A stretch of DNA of 36,117 nt from Actinomycetes bacterium (GTDB lineage Bacteria; Actinomycetota; Actinomycetes; Actinomycetales; Dermatophilaceae), in assembly GCA_029552065.1 (NCBI GenBank), contig JAKPEG010000077.1:1-36117 (forward strand), written 5' to 3'. Below, in pieces: positions 14,963 through 23,338 of the stretch (position 1 is the stretch's first letter; each line of letters starts with the position of its first letter). Under the pieces are notes generated by a model. That model saw only the letters and a list, made by a program, of their open reading frames with translations, was not told the origin of the DNA and did not search any database. The translations under genes and the position numbers were made by a program.

Positions 14963-17698
14963 TCACACGCGCGAACCGGAGTTGCCCGTGTATCCCGCGG
15001 TGTCGAAGATCGGGCGTCCGCTCATGTCGTAGAGCACGACGTTGCCGTCGGCCTGGACGTAGAGCGCGGCGCCGGGACTGAAGACCCGGGAGGTCCACAG
15101 GACGGTGCCGGACGAGGTGGTGAGCCGCACGATGCCGTCGGTCCCCACCTCCATCCGCGTGCCGGGGACGAACGTGCCGCTGTACCAGAGGGGGCGCCAC
15201 GACGCGTTGTAGACGACGAGGTTCCCGTCGCCCTGCATCGCCAGGCGATAGCCCCCCGCCACGCTCTCCTGCCCGGCGCCCAGGCTCCACAGGGGGGCAG
15301 CGCCGTAGCGGACCCCGCTGCGTCCCAGCACTCCCTTGCTGTCCCACACCGGACGCCGGCTGGGGGTGTAGAGCACGAGGTTGCCGTCGGCCTGGAACAA
15401 CAGGACGCCGGCGGATACCCAGGTGCCGGCCGCCCACCGCGGCCTGCCGCTCGCGTCGAGGATGCGCATGCTGCCGTCCCGGCCGACGGCGAGCGAGGAC
15501 CCCGGGACGAAGGTGTAGGTCGCCCAGACGACGGCGTTGGTGTTCGTGTAGACGACGAGATTCCCGTCGTTCTGCATGGCGAGCCGGTAGCCGCCGCCGG
15601 GCGAGGAGACCGTGCCGCCGGGGGCGAGCTTCCACACGGCATCGCGGGCGTAGTCGATGCCCGGGTTCCCGCTCGACCCGTTCGCGTCCCACAACACGCG
15701 TCCGTTGAGGGCGTAGAGGACGAGGTTGCCCGAGTCGGTGAGGAGCAGATAGGAGCCCGGGCTGTTCACCCCGGCCGTCCACTGCGGATAGCCGGTCGGA
15801 TCCGTGAAGAGCAGGTTGCCCTCGCCGTCGATGACGAGCGAGGAGCCGGCGACTCCGGCGCGCGACCAGACGACCGAGCCACCGCTCGTGCGGACCGCGA
15901 GGGTGCCGGCCGCGTCGAGGGACACGCGGTAGTTTCCCGCGGGCGAGGTCACCGACTGCCCGGCGGTGAGCCCGTGCAGGATGGACGCCTTGGTGAGGTC
16001 GACGCCGATGTTGCCCGAACGGCCGTAGGCGTCCCAGATCGGGGTCCCGGCGCGGGAGTAGAGGACGAGATCCCCGTCGTCGAGGATGCGCAGGACCGAA
16101 CCCGTGCTGCTCACTCCGGCCGTCCACAACGGTCGACCGTCCGGAGCCCGCAGGACGAGGTTGCCGTCCGCCTCGCCGACGAGACTGGAGCCGGCGACCA
16201 TCGTCATCGTCGCCCACAACGGGTGCCAGGCCGTGTCGTAGACGACGAGGTTGCCGTCACCCTGCATGACCACCCGCGCGGTCCCGGCCCACGACGTGAT
16301 CGCCCCCATGGCCGGGGTGAAGGTCCCGGGCACCCACGGCCCGCGAGGGCTCGCGGCCACGAGGGCCGCCACGCGCTGGCGGATCGAGGGGAGCGTCGCG
16401 TATGCCGCGTCGCCCGGGCAACTCGTGTAGTTGACGTCGCGATGGCCCAGGATGCGCGGGAGCGTGACCGCGGTCCCGGTCGGCCAACGTGCGGCGTCGG
16501 AACCGCTCGTGAGGACGGTGCTGCCGGTCGGGTCGGTCACCCCGGAGACGCGGAATTTCCATGCCACGATCTGGGCCACCGCCTCGGCCGCCGCCGCCGG
16601 CAGACCCGTGGTCGTGTAGGTGCCGAGCACCGACACCCCGAAGGTCCGGTTGTTGAAGCCTGCGGCGTGCGCCCCGATCACGGCGAAGTCGAGTCCGCCG
16701 TAGCGGCCTTCCCACACTCGCCCGTAGCGGTCGACGAGCGCGTTGTACCCGATGTCGTTCCAGCCGTTGCCCTGCACGTGGTAGACGTAGATCGACCGGA
16801 GGATCGAGGGCACCTGGTCGGCGGTGTAGGTGTTGGAGCCGTCGGTGTGGTGGACGAACGCGGCCCGCAGCTCGTCGGCATAGCTCGGCGCGTCGATCCG
16901 GAGCGACTCGTCGGCGCCCCATTCGGCTCGGGTGTAGACCCGGACAGGTGTGGCGACCGACAACGCCGCCGGCGAGGCGCCCGTGGCGGACACCCCCACG
17001 GCGCTGCGACCCGGCCCGGGCATCGGCAGCGACGCGCTGCCCGTCGAGGGTTCGGGGGTGGCGAGCGCCGACGGATCGGGACTCGACGTCGCCGACGGCC
17101 TGGATGCCGCCGCGGGCGTGGCCGGGTCGGTGACCCAGAGCAGGGTGAGTTCGCCGGAGACGTCCTGGGTTCCCCGCGACGCCCGCAGTTCGATGGTGTC
17201 TGCGTCACCGATCCAGAGGGGCTCGCTCGTGCCGCCCTCGGGCGTGGAGGTCTCTCGCTCGAGGGTTGCCCAGGGGGACCAGCCACCGTCGGCCGTGCGG
17301 AACCGGATCTCCGACCGATCGGGACCGGTGCCGGACCAGGCCACCCCGGCGAGTCGGGCCCCGTTCGTCTGCGCGATCCGGCCGGGATAGGCGTCGAGGG
17401 CCGCCTCCGCGGGCGGATTGCGCCGGTCGACGGCCGCCCGCTGCCCTGGTCGCTGCGGGGACGTCGGGGTCGCCCCGGTGAGCGCCTCGCGGCGCAGCAC
17501 CGGACGCGTGGCGGCCGCTGCCGGCCGCTCGGCGCTCGCAGCGGAGTCCGCGGCGACCGGTCGGGCGGGGGCCGTCGCGACCTCGCTGGGGGGCTGGGCG
17601 TGGACGGTCGGTGCCGGGCCGAGGCCGAGCCCCAGGCCGAGGCAGACGGAGGCGACCGCCAGGCGCGAGGCGGCACGCCGAAGGATTCCCCTGTTCAT
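14963..17698 (-). CDS. secreted PGRP-type amidase with bulb-lectin repeats
   Basis: A 911-residue exported protein. Signal peptide 1-34 (cleavage near VHA-QP), an Ala/Pro-rich region and a beta domain (about 100-192), a Ser/Pro/Thr linker (193-250), then a peptidoglycan recognition/Amidase_2 domain (about 252-445) with zinc ligands at His283 or His284 (VHHT), His419 (GHRD) and Cys427 (SCPGD). From 451 to the end run about twelve beta motifs of the DGNLVVY type, that is about four bulb-type (B-lectin) domains; several keep the mannose-binding QxDxNxVxY pattern. It probably cleaves the peptide from N-acetylmuramic acid while bound to a cell-surface glycan. SpoIID-like 21337-23325 carries related lectin domains. 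Confidence 0.9.
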   Translation of the reverse strand: MNRGILRRAASRLAVASVCLGLGLGLGPAPTVHAQPPSEVATAPARPVAADSAASAERPAAAATRPVLRREALTGATPTSPQRPGQRAAVDRRNPPAEAALDAYPGRIAQTNGARLAGVAWSGTGPDRSEIRFRTADGGWSPWATLERETSTPEGGTSEPLWIGDADTIELRASRGTQDVSGELTLLWVTDPATPAAASRPSATSSPDPSALATPEPSTGSASLPMPGPGRSAVGVSATGASPAALSVATPVRVYTRAEWGADESLRIDAPSYADELRAAFVHHTDGSNTYTADQVPSILRSIYVYHVQGNGWNDIGYNALVDRYGRVWEGRYGGLDFAVIGAHAAGFNNRTFGVSVLGTYTTTGLPAAAAEAVAQIVAWKFRVSGVTDPTGSTVLTSGSDAARWPTGTAVTLPRILGHRDVNYTSCPGDAAYATLPSIRQRVAALVAASPRGPWVPGTFTPAMGAITSWAGTARVVMQGDGNLVVYDTAWHPLWATMTMVAGSSLVGEADGNLVLRAPDGRPLWTAGVSSTGSVLRILDDGDLVLYSRAGTPIWDAYGRSGNIGVDLTKASILHGLTAGQSVTSPAGNYRVSLDAAGTLAVRTSGGSVVWSRAGVAGSSLVIDGEGNLLFTDPTGYPQWTAGVNSPGSYLLLTDSGNLVLYALNGRVLWDANGSSGNPGIDYARDAVWKLAPGGTVSSPGGGYRLAMQNDGNLVVYTNTNAVVWATYTFVPGSSLAVGRDGSMRILDASGRPRWAAGTWVSAGVLLFQADGNLVLYTPSRRPVWDSKGVLGRSGVRYGAAPLWSLGAGQESVAGGYRLAMQGDGNLVVYNASWRPLWYSGTFVPGTRMEVGTDGIVRLTTSSGTVLWTSRVFSPGAALYVQADGNVVLYDMSGRPIFDTAGYTGNSGSRV

Positions 17699-17853
17699 CG
17701 CAGCACAGTAAACCGGACATGCGTCACACAGGACACACGCGTCTCAGTCGTTACGCAATCTCGACCTCGCTCGCGCCCCTGGTCCTCGTGGTCCGCCCAG
17801 GGGCGGCCGACGAGGACCGGGCGGCGACGGGGGCCGGACTCGTGGGATCTCGC

Positions 17854-18255
17854 TCAGGCCTTCTTGGTCTCCCAGAAGATCTCCGCGATCTCGTCGATCA
17901 TCGCGAGCAGTTCATCGGCCTTGGCCAGGTCCCAGGAGCCCTTGGTGCCGGCGGCGCCCGCGGCCTTGGTGGCCTCGTTGAACAGGGTGTGCAGGTTGGG
18001 GTACTTCTCGAAGTGCGGGGCCTTGAAGTAGTCGGTCCACAGCACCCACAGGTGCTCCTTGACCAAGTGGGAGCGCTGCTCCTTGATGATCATCGCGCGG
18101 ACCTTGAAGTCGGGGTCGTCGCTCGCGATGGCCTTCTCGATGGTGGCCTTGACCGACTGGGCCTCGATCCGGGCCTGGGCGGGGTCGTAGACGCCGCACG
18201 GCAGGTCGCAGTGGGCGCTGACCTCGACGGTGGCGGCGATGAAGCTCAGGTTCAT
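17854..18255 (-). CDS. sodN: nickel superoxide dismutase precursor
   Basis: A 133-residue Ni-SOD precursor that dismutates superoxide. The 14-residue leader ends in VSA, followed by the nickel hook HCDLPCGVYDP (His15, Cys16, Cys20), which must become the N-terminus by proteolysis. The rest matches the four-helix Ni-SOD body and ends IFWETKKA as in Streptomyces. I start at ATG 18255, giving the usual leader length; the frame continues to an ATG at 18330 without support. The processing peptidase gene lies immediately upstream on the same strand. Confidence 0.95.
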   Translation of the reverse strand: MNLSFIAATVEVSAHCDLPCGVYDPAQARIEAQSVKATIEKAIASDDPDFKVRAMIIKEQRSHLVKEHLWVLWTDYFKAPHFEKYPNLHTLFNEATKAAGAAGTKGSWDLAKADELLAMIDEIAEIFWETKKA

Positions 18256-18328
18256 GTTCTCGTTCCCTTCGTGATGTCCGGTCCTGGTGCCTGCGATGTG
18301 CGGGGCGTGTGGGCGTTCGATCGTCTCC

Positions 18329-18334
18329 AACCTA
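18329..18334 (-). promoter_or_regulatory. candidate -10 box (TAGGTT) of sodN overlapping the sodX stop
   Basis: TAGGTT on the minus strand begins with the TAG stop of sodX and would give a leader of about 65 bases before sodN. Ni-SOD is expected to be more abundant than its peptidase, so a separate promoter makes sense, but no Nur-like operator was recognised. Confidence 0.3.
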
Positions 18335-18838
18335 CCCCCGGCGGCGGCGCAGGGACGTGCGACGGCTCAGGCCCCAGCCGGCCACGGCAAGGAAGACGGG
18401 TGAGCGCAGCATGCTGCCCACGTCGGGCACCCGGGTGAGCACCCGAGCCCTGACGTCCGCGTCCGGGACCCCGCCGGCCTGCCAAGAGTCGACACCCTCA
18501 CGCGGGTTGTCGCGCTCGACCCACCACGAGCCAGGGTCCTGGGGATCGGGTCCGCTCACGCGCTTGACCGAGAGGGGGCGGGCACCGTCGGGTCCGTCGG
18601 GGAGCTGGACGAGGGCCATCCGCCCGGCCCGCGGTGGCAGGTCCCAGGCGACGAGCAGCCGATCGCCCTCGTGCAGCGTCGGTTCCATCGACCGACCGCG
18701 GACGGTCGCGAACCCGAGCCGCGGGGTGCGTCCGCGAGGCTGGACGAGCCGACGCGTGCGCCCGGGCAGCTCGCGCGCGGTGCCGGGCAACCGAGCGGGC
18801 AGGGCGGCGAGGGACTCCCTCAGCGGGCGGCGCGGCAT
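18332..18838 (-). CDS. sodX: Ni-SOD maturation peptidase, signal peptidase S26-like
   Basis: A 168-residue S26-type serine protease. The catalytic Ser50 lies in VRGRSMEPTL and the general-base Lys92 in LSVKRVSG, followed by WWVERDN. It has a basic N-terminus and a hydrophobic C-terminal stretch (SPVFLAVAGW), fitting SodX, which removes the leader of Ni-SOD. I prefer ATG 18838, because GAGAGG lies 9 bases upstream, over ATG 18847, which abuts that site. Here the peptidase gene precedes sodN; in Streptomyces, as I recall, it follows. Confidence 0.88.
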   Translation of the reverse strand: MPRRPLRESLAALPARLPGTARELPGRTRRLVQPRGRTPRLGFATVRGRSMEPTLHEGDRLLVAWDLPPRAGRMALVQLPDGPDGARPLSVKRVSGPDPQDPGSWWVERDNPREGVDSWQAGGVPDADVRARVLTRVPDVGSMLRSPVFLAVAGWGLSRRTSLRRRRG

Positions 18839-18867
18839 ACCGGTCATCCTCTCGCGCGGACCCGCGG

Positions 18868-19461
18868 TCAGGCCAGCCCGCGGCGGTATGCGAGACAGTC
18901 CTCGTAGTCGGGCAGCAGGCCTGCCTCGCGGGCCTCGAGTAACGAGGGTGCGGCCGTGTCGCGCGGGGAGAGCACCGGTGCCGGTCCCCCGGGCAGGACG
19001 AGCCCGACCGTGGGGTCGAGCGGGGTGATCGCCCGCTCGCCCGCCGGGTCGTAGACCTCGCTGCACAGGTAGAAGGCGGTGCCGTTCTCGAGGCAGGCGA
19101 GGGCGTGGCCCAGGCCTTCGGACAGGTAGACGGCGCGGCGGTCGAGCGTGTCGAGCCGGACGCAGTCCCACTCGCCGAAGGTCGGCGAGCCGACCCGCAG
19201 GTCGACGACGAAGTCGAGGAAGACCCCGTCCAGAGCCGTCACGTACTTCGCCTGCGAGGGTGGCAGCGCCGCATAGTGGATGCCCCGCACCGCCCCCGCC
19301 ACCGAGACCGAGATGTTCGTCTGCCGCACGGCGAGCAGGTGGCCGATGTGCGCGGCGAGCTTGTCGGCGCGGAAGCCCTCGGCGAACATCCCTCGGGCGT
19401 CGGGGAATTGGCGTGGGGTGACCTCCCAGGCACCTTCGATCGCGAGCGGGCGGAAGTCCAT
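18868..19461 (-). CDS. rfbC: dTDP-4-dehydrorhamnose 3,5-epimerase
   Basis: A 197-residue RmlC-type cupin that epimerises dTDP-4-keto-6-deoxyglucose at C3 and C5 in dTDP-L-rhamnose synthesis. Present are FPDARGMFAEGF, the catalytic His62 in RGIHY, QAKYVTALDG, the DLRVGSPTFGEW strand and YLSEGLGHA. The ATG overlaps the stop of rfbA by one base (TGATG), so the genes are translationally coupled. It is followed 29 bases later by sodX on the same strand. Confidence 0.95.
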   Translation of the reverse strand: MDFRPLAIEGAWEVTPRQFPDARGMFAEGFRADKLAAHIGHLLAVRQTNISVSVAGAVRGIHYAALPPSQAKYVTALDGVFLDFVVDLRVGSPTFGEWDCVRLDTLDRRAVYLSEGLGHALACLENGTAFYLCSEVYDPAGERAITPLDPTVGLVLPGGPAPVLSPRDTAAPSLLEAREAGLLPDYEDCLAYRRGLA

Positions 19462-20336
19462 CAGCGGCCCCGGCCGTCTTCGAGCAGCCCACGCAGGTAG
19501 CCGCCGTAGCCGCTCTTCGCGAGCGTGTCGGCGAGCCGCTCCAGCTGTGCGTCGTCAATCCAGCCGTTGCGCCAGGCGATCTCCTCGACGCACCCGATCT
19601 TGTGTCCCTGCCGGGCCTCGACGACGTGGACGAACTGGCTCGCGTCGAGCAGTCCCTGGAAGGTGCCCGTGTCGAACCAGGCCGTGCCGCGCGGCAGGAC
19701 CGTCACCGTGAGCGCGTCCCGGCCGAGGTATGCCGCGTTCACGCCGGTGATCTCCAGCTCGCCGCGCGCGCTCGGCCGCAGCGCACGGGCGACGTCCAGG
19801 ACCGAGTTGTCGTAGAAGTAGAGCCCGGGGACGGCGTAGTTGGACCGGGGCCGTGCGGGCTTCTCCTCGATCGACAGGACCCTGCCGTCCTCGTCGAACT
19901 CGACGACGCCGTAGACCTGTGGGTCGGCGACGTGGTAGGCGAAGACGTGGCCGCCCACCACGTGGGTGCTCGTGCGCAGCGCGGTGCCGAGGCCGGTGCC
20001 GTAGAAGATGTTGTCGCCGAGGACGAGCGCCACGGCATCGGATCCGACGAAGTCGGCACCGATGAGGAAGGCCTGGGCGAGCCCCTCGGGCCGGGGCTGG
20101 ACGGCATAGTCGAGCTCGATGCCCCAGTCGCGACCGTCGCCGAGCAGCCGCCGGAACTGCGCGGAGTCCTCGGGCGTCGTGATGACGAGGACCTCGCGGA
20201 TGCCGGCGAGCATGAGCGTGGACAGCGGGTAGTAGATCATCGGTTTGTCGTAGACCGGCATGAGCTGCTTGCTGATCCCCTTGGTGATGGGATGCAGCCT
20301 GGTCCCCGATCCCCCCGCGAGGATGATCCCCTTCAT
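19461..20336 (-). CDS. rfbA: glucose-1-phosphate thymidylyltransferase
   Basis: A 291-residue nucleotidyltransferase that makes dTDP-glucose, the first step of dTDP-rhamnose synthesis. The signature [11 protein letters not shown] is at residues 8-18, with [24 protein letters not shown] after it, [11 protein letters not shown] as the metal site, and [13 protein letters not shown] near the end. Start at ATG 20336, supported by a leaderless TAGCCT box. It is divergent from rfbD, with overlapping promoters in a 58-base gap. Confidence 0.95.
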   Translation of the reverse strand: MKGIILAGGSGTRLHPITKGISKQLMPVYDKPMIYYPLSTLMLAGIREVLVITTPEDSAQFRRLLGDGRDWGIELDYAVQPRPEGLAQAFLIGADFVGSDAVALVLGDNIFYGTGLGTALRTSTHVVGGHVFAYHVADPQVYGVVEFDEDGRVLSIEEKPARPRSNYAVPGLYFYDNSVLDVARALRPSARGELEITGVNAAYLGRDALTVTVLPRGTAWFDTGTFQGLLDASQFVHVVEARQGHKIGCVEEIAWRNGWIDDAQLERLADTLAKSGYGGYLRGLLEDGRGR

Positions 20337-20343
20337 GCCGGTC

Positions 20344-20349
20344 AGGCTA
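20344..20349 (-). promoter_or_regulatory. -10 box (TAGCCT) of rfbA-rfbC
   Basis: TAGCCT on the minus strand, 7 bases before the rfbA ATG. It is divergent from the rfbD box at 20381-20386, so both halves of the rhamnose pathway fire from one small intergenic region. Confidence 0.45.
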
Positions 20350-20380
20350 TCGGCGCCGACCGTCCGCCGTGGCCGGGAAC

Positions 20381-20386
20381 TAGACT
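20381..20386 (+). promoter_or_regulatory. -10 box (TAGACT), leaderless start of rfbD
   Basis: TAGACT ends 8 bases before the GTG at 20395 and decides this start over upstream in-frame codons. Confidence 0.5.
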
Positions 20387-20394
20387 CCGCGGTT

Positions 20395-21249
20395 GTGCGC
20401 ATTCTCATCACCGGGGCCCGGGGGATGCTCGGCCAGGACGTCGCGGCAGCCTTCGCCGCCGCCGGCCACGACGTGACCGCGACCGACCTGCCGGAGGTGG
20501 ACATCACCGACCCCGAGTCGTCCGCCGCCGCGGTGGCCGGGCACGACTGGGTGGTGAACACGGCGGCATACACGGCCGTCGATCGATGCGAGACCGAGGA
20601 GGCGACGGCCTTCCGGATCAACGGGATCGGGCCGGCGGTCCTCGGCCGGAGCGCGCATCGGGCGGGTGCCCGGCTCGTGCACATCTCCACCGACTACGTC
20701 TTCTCCGGGGACGCGACCACGCCGTATGCCGAGGATGCCCCACTCGCGCCCCGCTCGGCATACGGACGGACGAAGGCCGCGGGGGAGTGGGCCGCGCGGG
20801 CCGAATGCCCGACCGCGCTCGTCGTGCGAACCGCGTGGCTCTACGGCGCGGGCGGTCCCAACATCGCGCGGACGATCGCCCGTGTGGCCGGGGAGCGGGA
20901 GACCCTCGCCTTCGTCGACGACCAACGGGGTCAGCCGACGACGACCGCTGACGTCGCGCGCTATCTCGTCGACCTGCTCGCCGCCGAGGCGCCGCCGGGG
21001 ATCTACCACGCGACCAGCGAGGGCGAGACCACCTGGCACGGATTCGCGCAGGCGGTCCTGGAGGAACTGGGTGCCGACCCCGCGCGGGTGCGCCCGATCC
21101 GAACCGCGGACTACCCCCTTCCGGCTGTGCGGCCGGCCTACAGCGTGCTCGGCCACGACCGCAGCGACGCGGTGGGCGTCGCCCGCCTGCCGCACTGGCG
21201 CGCCGCCCTCGCGGCAAGCGCCGCCGCGGGGGTCCTCGTCGCCCGTTGA
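20395..21249 (+). CDS. rfbD: dTDP-4-dehydrorhamnose reductase
   Basis: A 284-residue short-chain dehydrogenase of the extended type, which does the last reduction to dTDP-L-rhamnose. The nucleotide-binding motif GARGMLG is at 7-13, followed by [12 protein letters not shown], the STDYVF strand (98-103) and the catalytic YGRTK (Tyr123, Lys127). Start GTG 20395. The dehydratase rfbB, needed between rfbA and rfbC, is not in this window. Confidence 0.93.
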   Translation: MRILITGARGMLGQDVAAAFAAAGHDVTATDLPEVDITDPESSAAAVAGHDWVVNTAAYTAVDRCETEEATAFRINGIGPAVLGRSAHRAGARLVHISTDYVFSGDATTPYAEDAPLAPRSAYGRTKAAGEWAARAECPTALVVRTAWLYGAGGPNIARTIARVAGERETLAFVDDQRGQPTTTADVARYLVDLLAAEAPPGIYHATSEGETTWHGFAQAVLEELGADPARVRPIRTADYPLPAVRPAYSVLGHDRSDAVGVARLPHWRAALAASAAAGVLVAR

Positions 21250-21265
21250 CCTCGTGGCCGCGCCC

Positions 21266-21307
21266 GGTCGGTCGGCGGTCGGTCTCGGTTGGTCGGTCGG
21301 TCGCGGT
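21266..21307 (+). repeat. GGTC-rich simple repeat between rfbD and the SpoIID-like gene
   Basis: About eight imperfect GGTC/GGTCG units in a row in an 87-base gap. No gene product is encoded there with support. It may be slippage-prone DNA close to the promoter of the SpoIID-like gene. Confidence 0.5.
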
Positions 21308-21336
21308 GGCCCCCCGTCGCGAGGCATGCTGGGAGG

Positions 21337-23325
21337 GTGAGCCGGTCTCCTGCGCCCCGAACCGCACGGTGGGTCGCGCGCGTGCTCGTGAGGGCAGTGG
21401 TCGCGTCCCTCGTGGCGGTCGTCGGCGCACCGGGCGCCACGGGTGCCCTTGGTGCCCTGGCCGCCGCCGAGGAGGCCTACGTGCGACCCGCCGACGGGGT
21501 CTTCCAACTGCGTGGTCACGGCTTCGGCCATGGCAGGGGGATGTCCCAGTGGGGGGCCCAGGGGGCGGCTCTCTCCGGCCTCGGCGCGGCCCAGATCCTC
21601 GGCTTCTACTACCCGGGCACCCAGCTGGCGACCATCGTCGACGAGCCGATCCGGGTGCGGCTCAGTGCCGACCCGAGCCAGCTGCGGGTGAGCATGGCCG
21701 TGGGGCTCACCGTCGTGGAGACCTCGGGCGCGGTCACCACCCTGCCGGCCGGATACGGACAGTGGCGGTTCTGGCCGACCGCGACCGGTCTGCAGTTGCA
21801 GGGCAACAGCGGCACCGCGTGGGTCGTCTTCCCGGTGTCCGGTGCCACGACCGTCGCCGCCCCGCTGCGCTTCGTGGCGCCCGGGGGGATCGTGCGGGTG
21901 TGGCGCGCGGACGGGACCTCGACCGACTACCGGGGCACCGTTACGGCGATCCCCGTCGGCTCGACCGTCGACACCGTCGACACCGTCTCGCTCGAGGCCT
22001 ACCTGCGGGGCGTCGTCCCGCGGGAGAGCCCCGCCTCGTGGCTGACGGCGGCGCTGTCCGCCCAGGCGGTCGCGGCGCGGACCTACGCCGCCCGCACCTT
22101 GCACGCGCCCGGCAACTACGACATCTGCGACACGACCGCCTGCCAGGTCTACGGCGGGGTCACCGCCTATGCGGTGAACGGGACCGCCACGGCGTTGGAG
22201 GCGGCCAGCACGGACGCAGCGGTCGCGGCCACCGCCGGCCAGGTCGTGCGCACGGCCGCCGGCGCACTCGCCCTCACGGAGTACTCGGCGAGCAGCGGAG
22301 GGTGGACCGCGCCCGGTGGCCAGAGCTACCTCGTCGCGCAGGCCGACCCCTATGACGGCATACCAGCGGGCAACTCGTCCGCGACCTGGACGGCCGCCCT
22401 CCCGGCCGCTGCGCTCGAGGCGAGGTATCCGGGTCGTGGGGCGCTCAACCGGCTCGTCGTGCTCGCCCGCAACGGCTACGGCGAGTGGGGCGGTCGGGTG
22501 ACCTCGGTGCGCCTCGAGTTCGCGAATGGGTCGGTGGATGTGACCGGTGACGACATCCGGTTCGCCCGGCCCTACCCCTCCTTCGCCGACGGCCTGCGCT
22601 CGACGTGGTTCACGATCCTCAACGCCGACCCGTCGGTGGTGACCGGGTCCTTGGGGCCGGGCCGGATCGTCTGGTCGCCGAACCATGCCTGTCTGCTCGT
22701 CATGCAGAACGACGGGAACCTCGTCGTCTACTCCGCGGACGGTCGGGTCCTCTGGTCGAGTTGGACCTTCTCGCCCGGCTCGTCGCTGGTCGTGCAGGCC
22801 GACGGCAACGTCGTGCTCTACTCCGCGCACGGGTATGCCGTGTGGGCGACGATGACCTCGGGCTCGGGCGTCGTCCTGCGCCTGCAGGACGACGGCAACC
22901 TGGTGCTCTATTCACGGACCGGGGTGGCCCTCTGGGACAGCCAGGGGCACACCCACAAGACCGTCGCGCGGTTCGCCCTGCCGCCGGAGGTGAGCACGCT
23001 GTCGCCCGGCCAGGGTGTCCGATCCAACACCCGCTCGGTCTGGCTGGTCATGCAGGGCGACGGCAACCTCGTGGCCTACTTCGCCTCGGGGCGCCCGCCG
23101 TGGAACACCCGGACCTTCGTGCCGGGCTCGTCGTTGGTCCTCCAGGGGGACGGCAACCTCGTGGTCTATCGGCCGGACGGTTCGCCGGCCTGGGCCTCGA
23201 TGGCCTTCGGGTCCGGGGCCTTCCTCGCCGTGCAGGACGACGGGAACGTCGTCGTCAAGGACGGGTCGCTGCGGCTGCTCTTCGACGCCTTCGGCCTGTC
23301 CGGGAACCCCGGCGTGCGCTTCTGA
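21337..23325 (+). CDS. secreted SpoIID/LytB-domain protein with bulb-lectin repeats
   Basis: A 662-residue exported protein. N-terminal signal segment about 12-45, ending near the Ala-rich LAAAEEA. Then the motif RGHGFGHGRGMSQWGAQG (about 59-76) and a SpoIID domain with SLEAYLRGVVPRESPASW (about 218-235), AVAARTYAA and ALTEYSASSGG. SpoIID relatives are lytic transglycosylases acting on peptidoglycan; whether this one is active is open. From about 435 on there are six DGNLVVY-type motifs, that is two bulb-lectin domains with QxDxNxVxY mostly kept. It sits within the glycan cluster, suggesting wall remodelling at sites holding that glycan. The start codon is uncertain: GTG 21337 abuts GGGAGG. 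Confidence 0.85.
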   Translation: MSRSPAPRTARWVARVLVRAVVASLVAVVGAPGATGALGALAAAEEAYVRPADGVFQLRGHGFGHGRGMSQWGAQGAALSGLGAAQILGFYYPGTQLATIVDEPIRVRLSADPSQLRVSMAVGLTVVETSGAVTTLPAGYGQWRFWPTATGLQLQGNSGTAWVVFPVSGATTVAAPLRFVAPGGIVRVWRADGTSTDYRGTVTAIPVGSTVDTVDTVSLEAYLRGVVPRESPASWLTAALSAQAVAARTYAARTLHAPGNYDICDTTACQVYGGVTAYAVNGTATALEAASTDAAVAATAGQVVRTAAGALALTEYSASSGGWTAPGGQSYLVAQADPYDGIPAGNSSATWTAALPAAALEARYPGRGALNRLVVLARNGYGEWGGRVTSVRLEFANGSVDVTGDDIRFARPYPSFADGLRSTWFTILNADPSVVTGSLGPGRIVWSPNHACLLVMQNDGNLVVYSADGRVLWSSWTFSPGSSLVVQADGNVVLYSAHGYAVWATMTSGSGVVLRLQDDGNLVLYSRTGVALWDSQGHTHKTVARFALPPEVSTLSPGQGVRSNTRSVWLVMQGDGNLVAYFASGRPPWNTRTFVPGSSLVLQGDGNLVVYRPDGSPAWASMAFGSGAFLAVQDDGNVVVKDGSLRLLFDAFGLSGNPGVRF

Positions 23326-23338
23326 GCGCGACCGATTC

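Noticed and set aside
17699-17853. Gene in the gap between sodN and the amidase
   Set aside because: 155 bases without a convincing start, ribosome binding site or conserved peptide; it probably holds the amidase promoter and the sodN 3' end.
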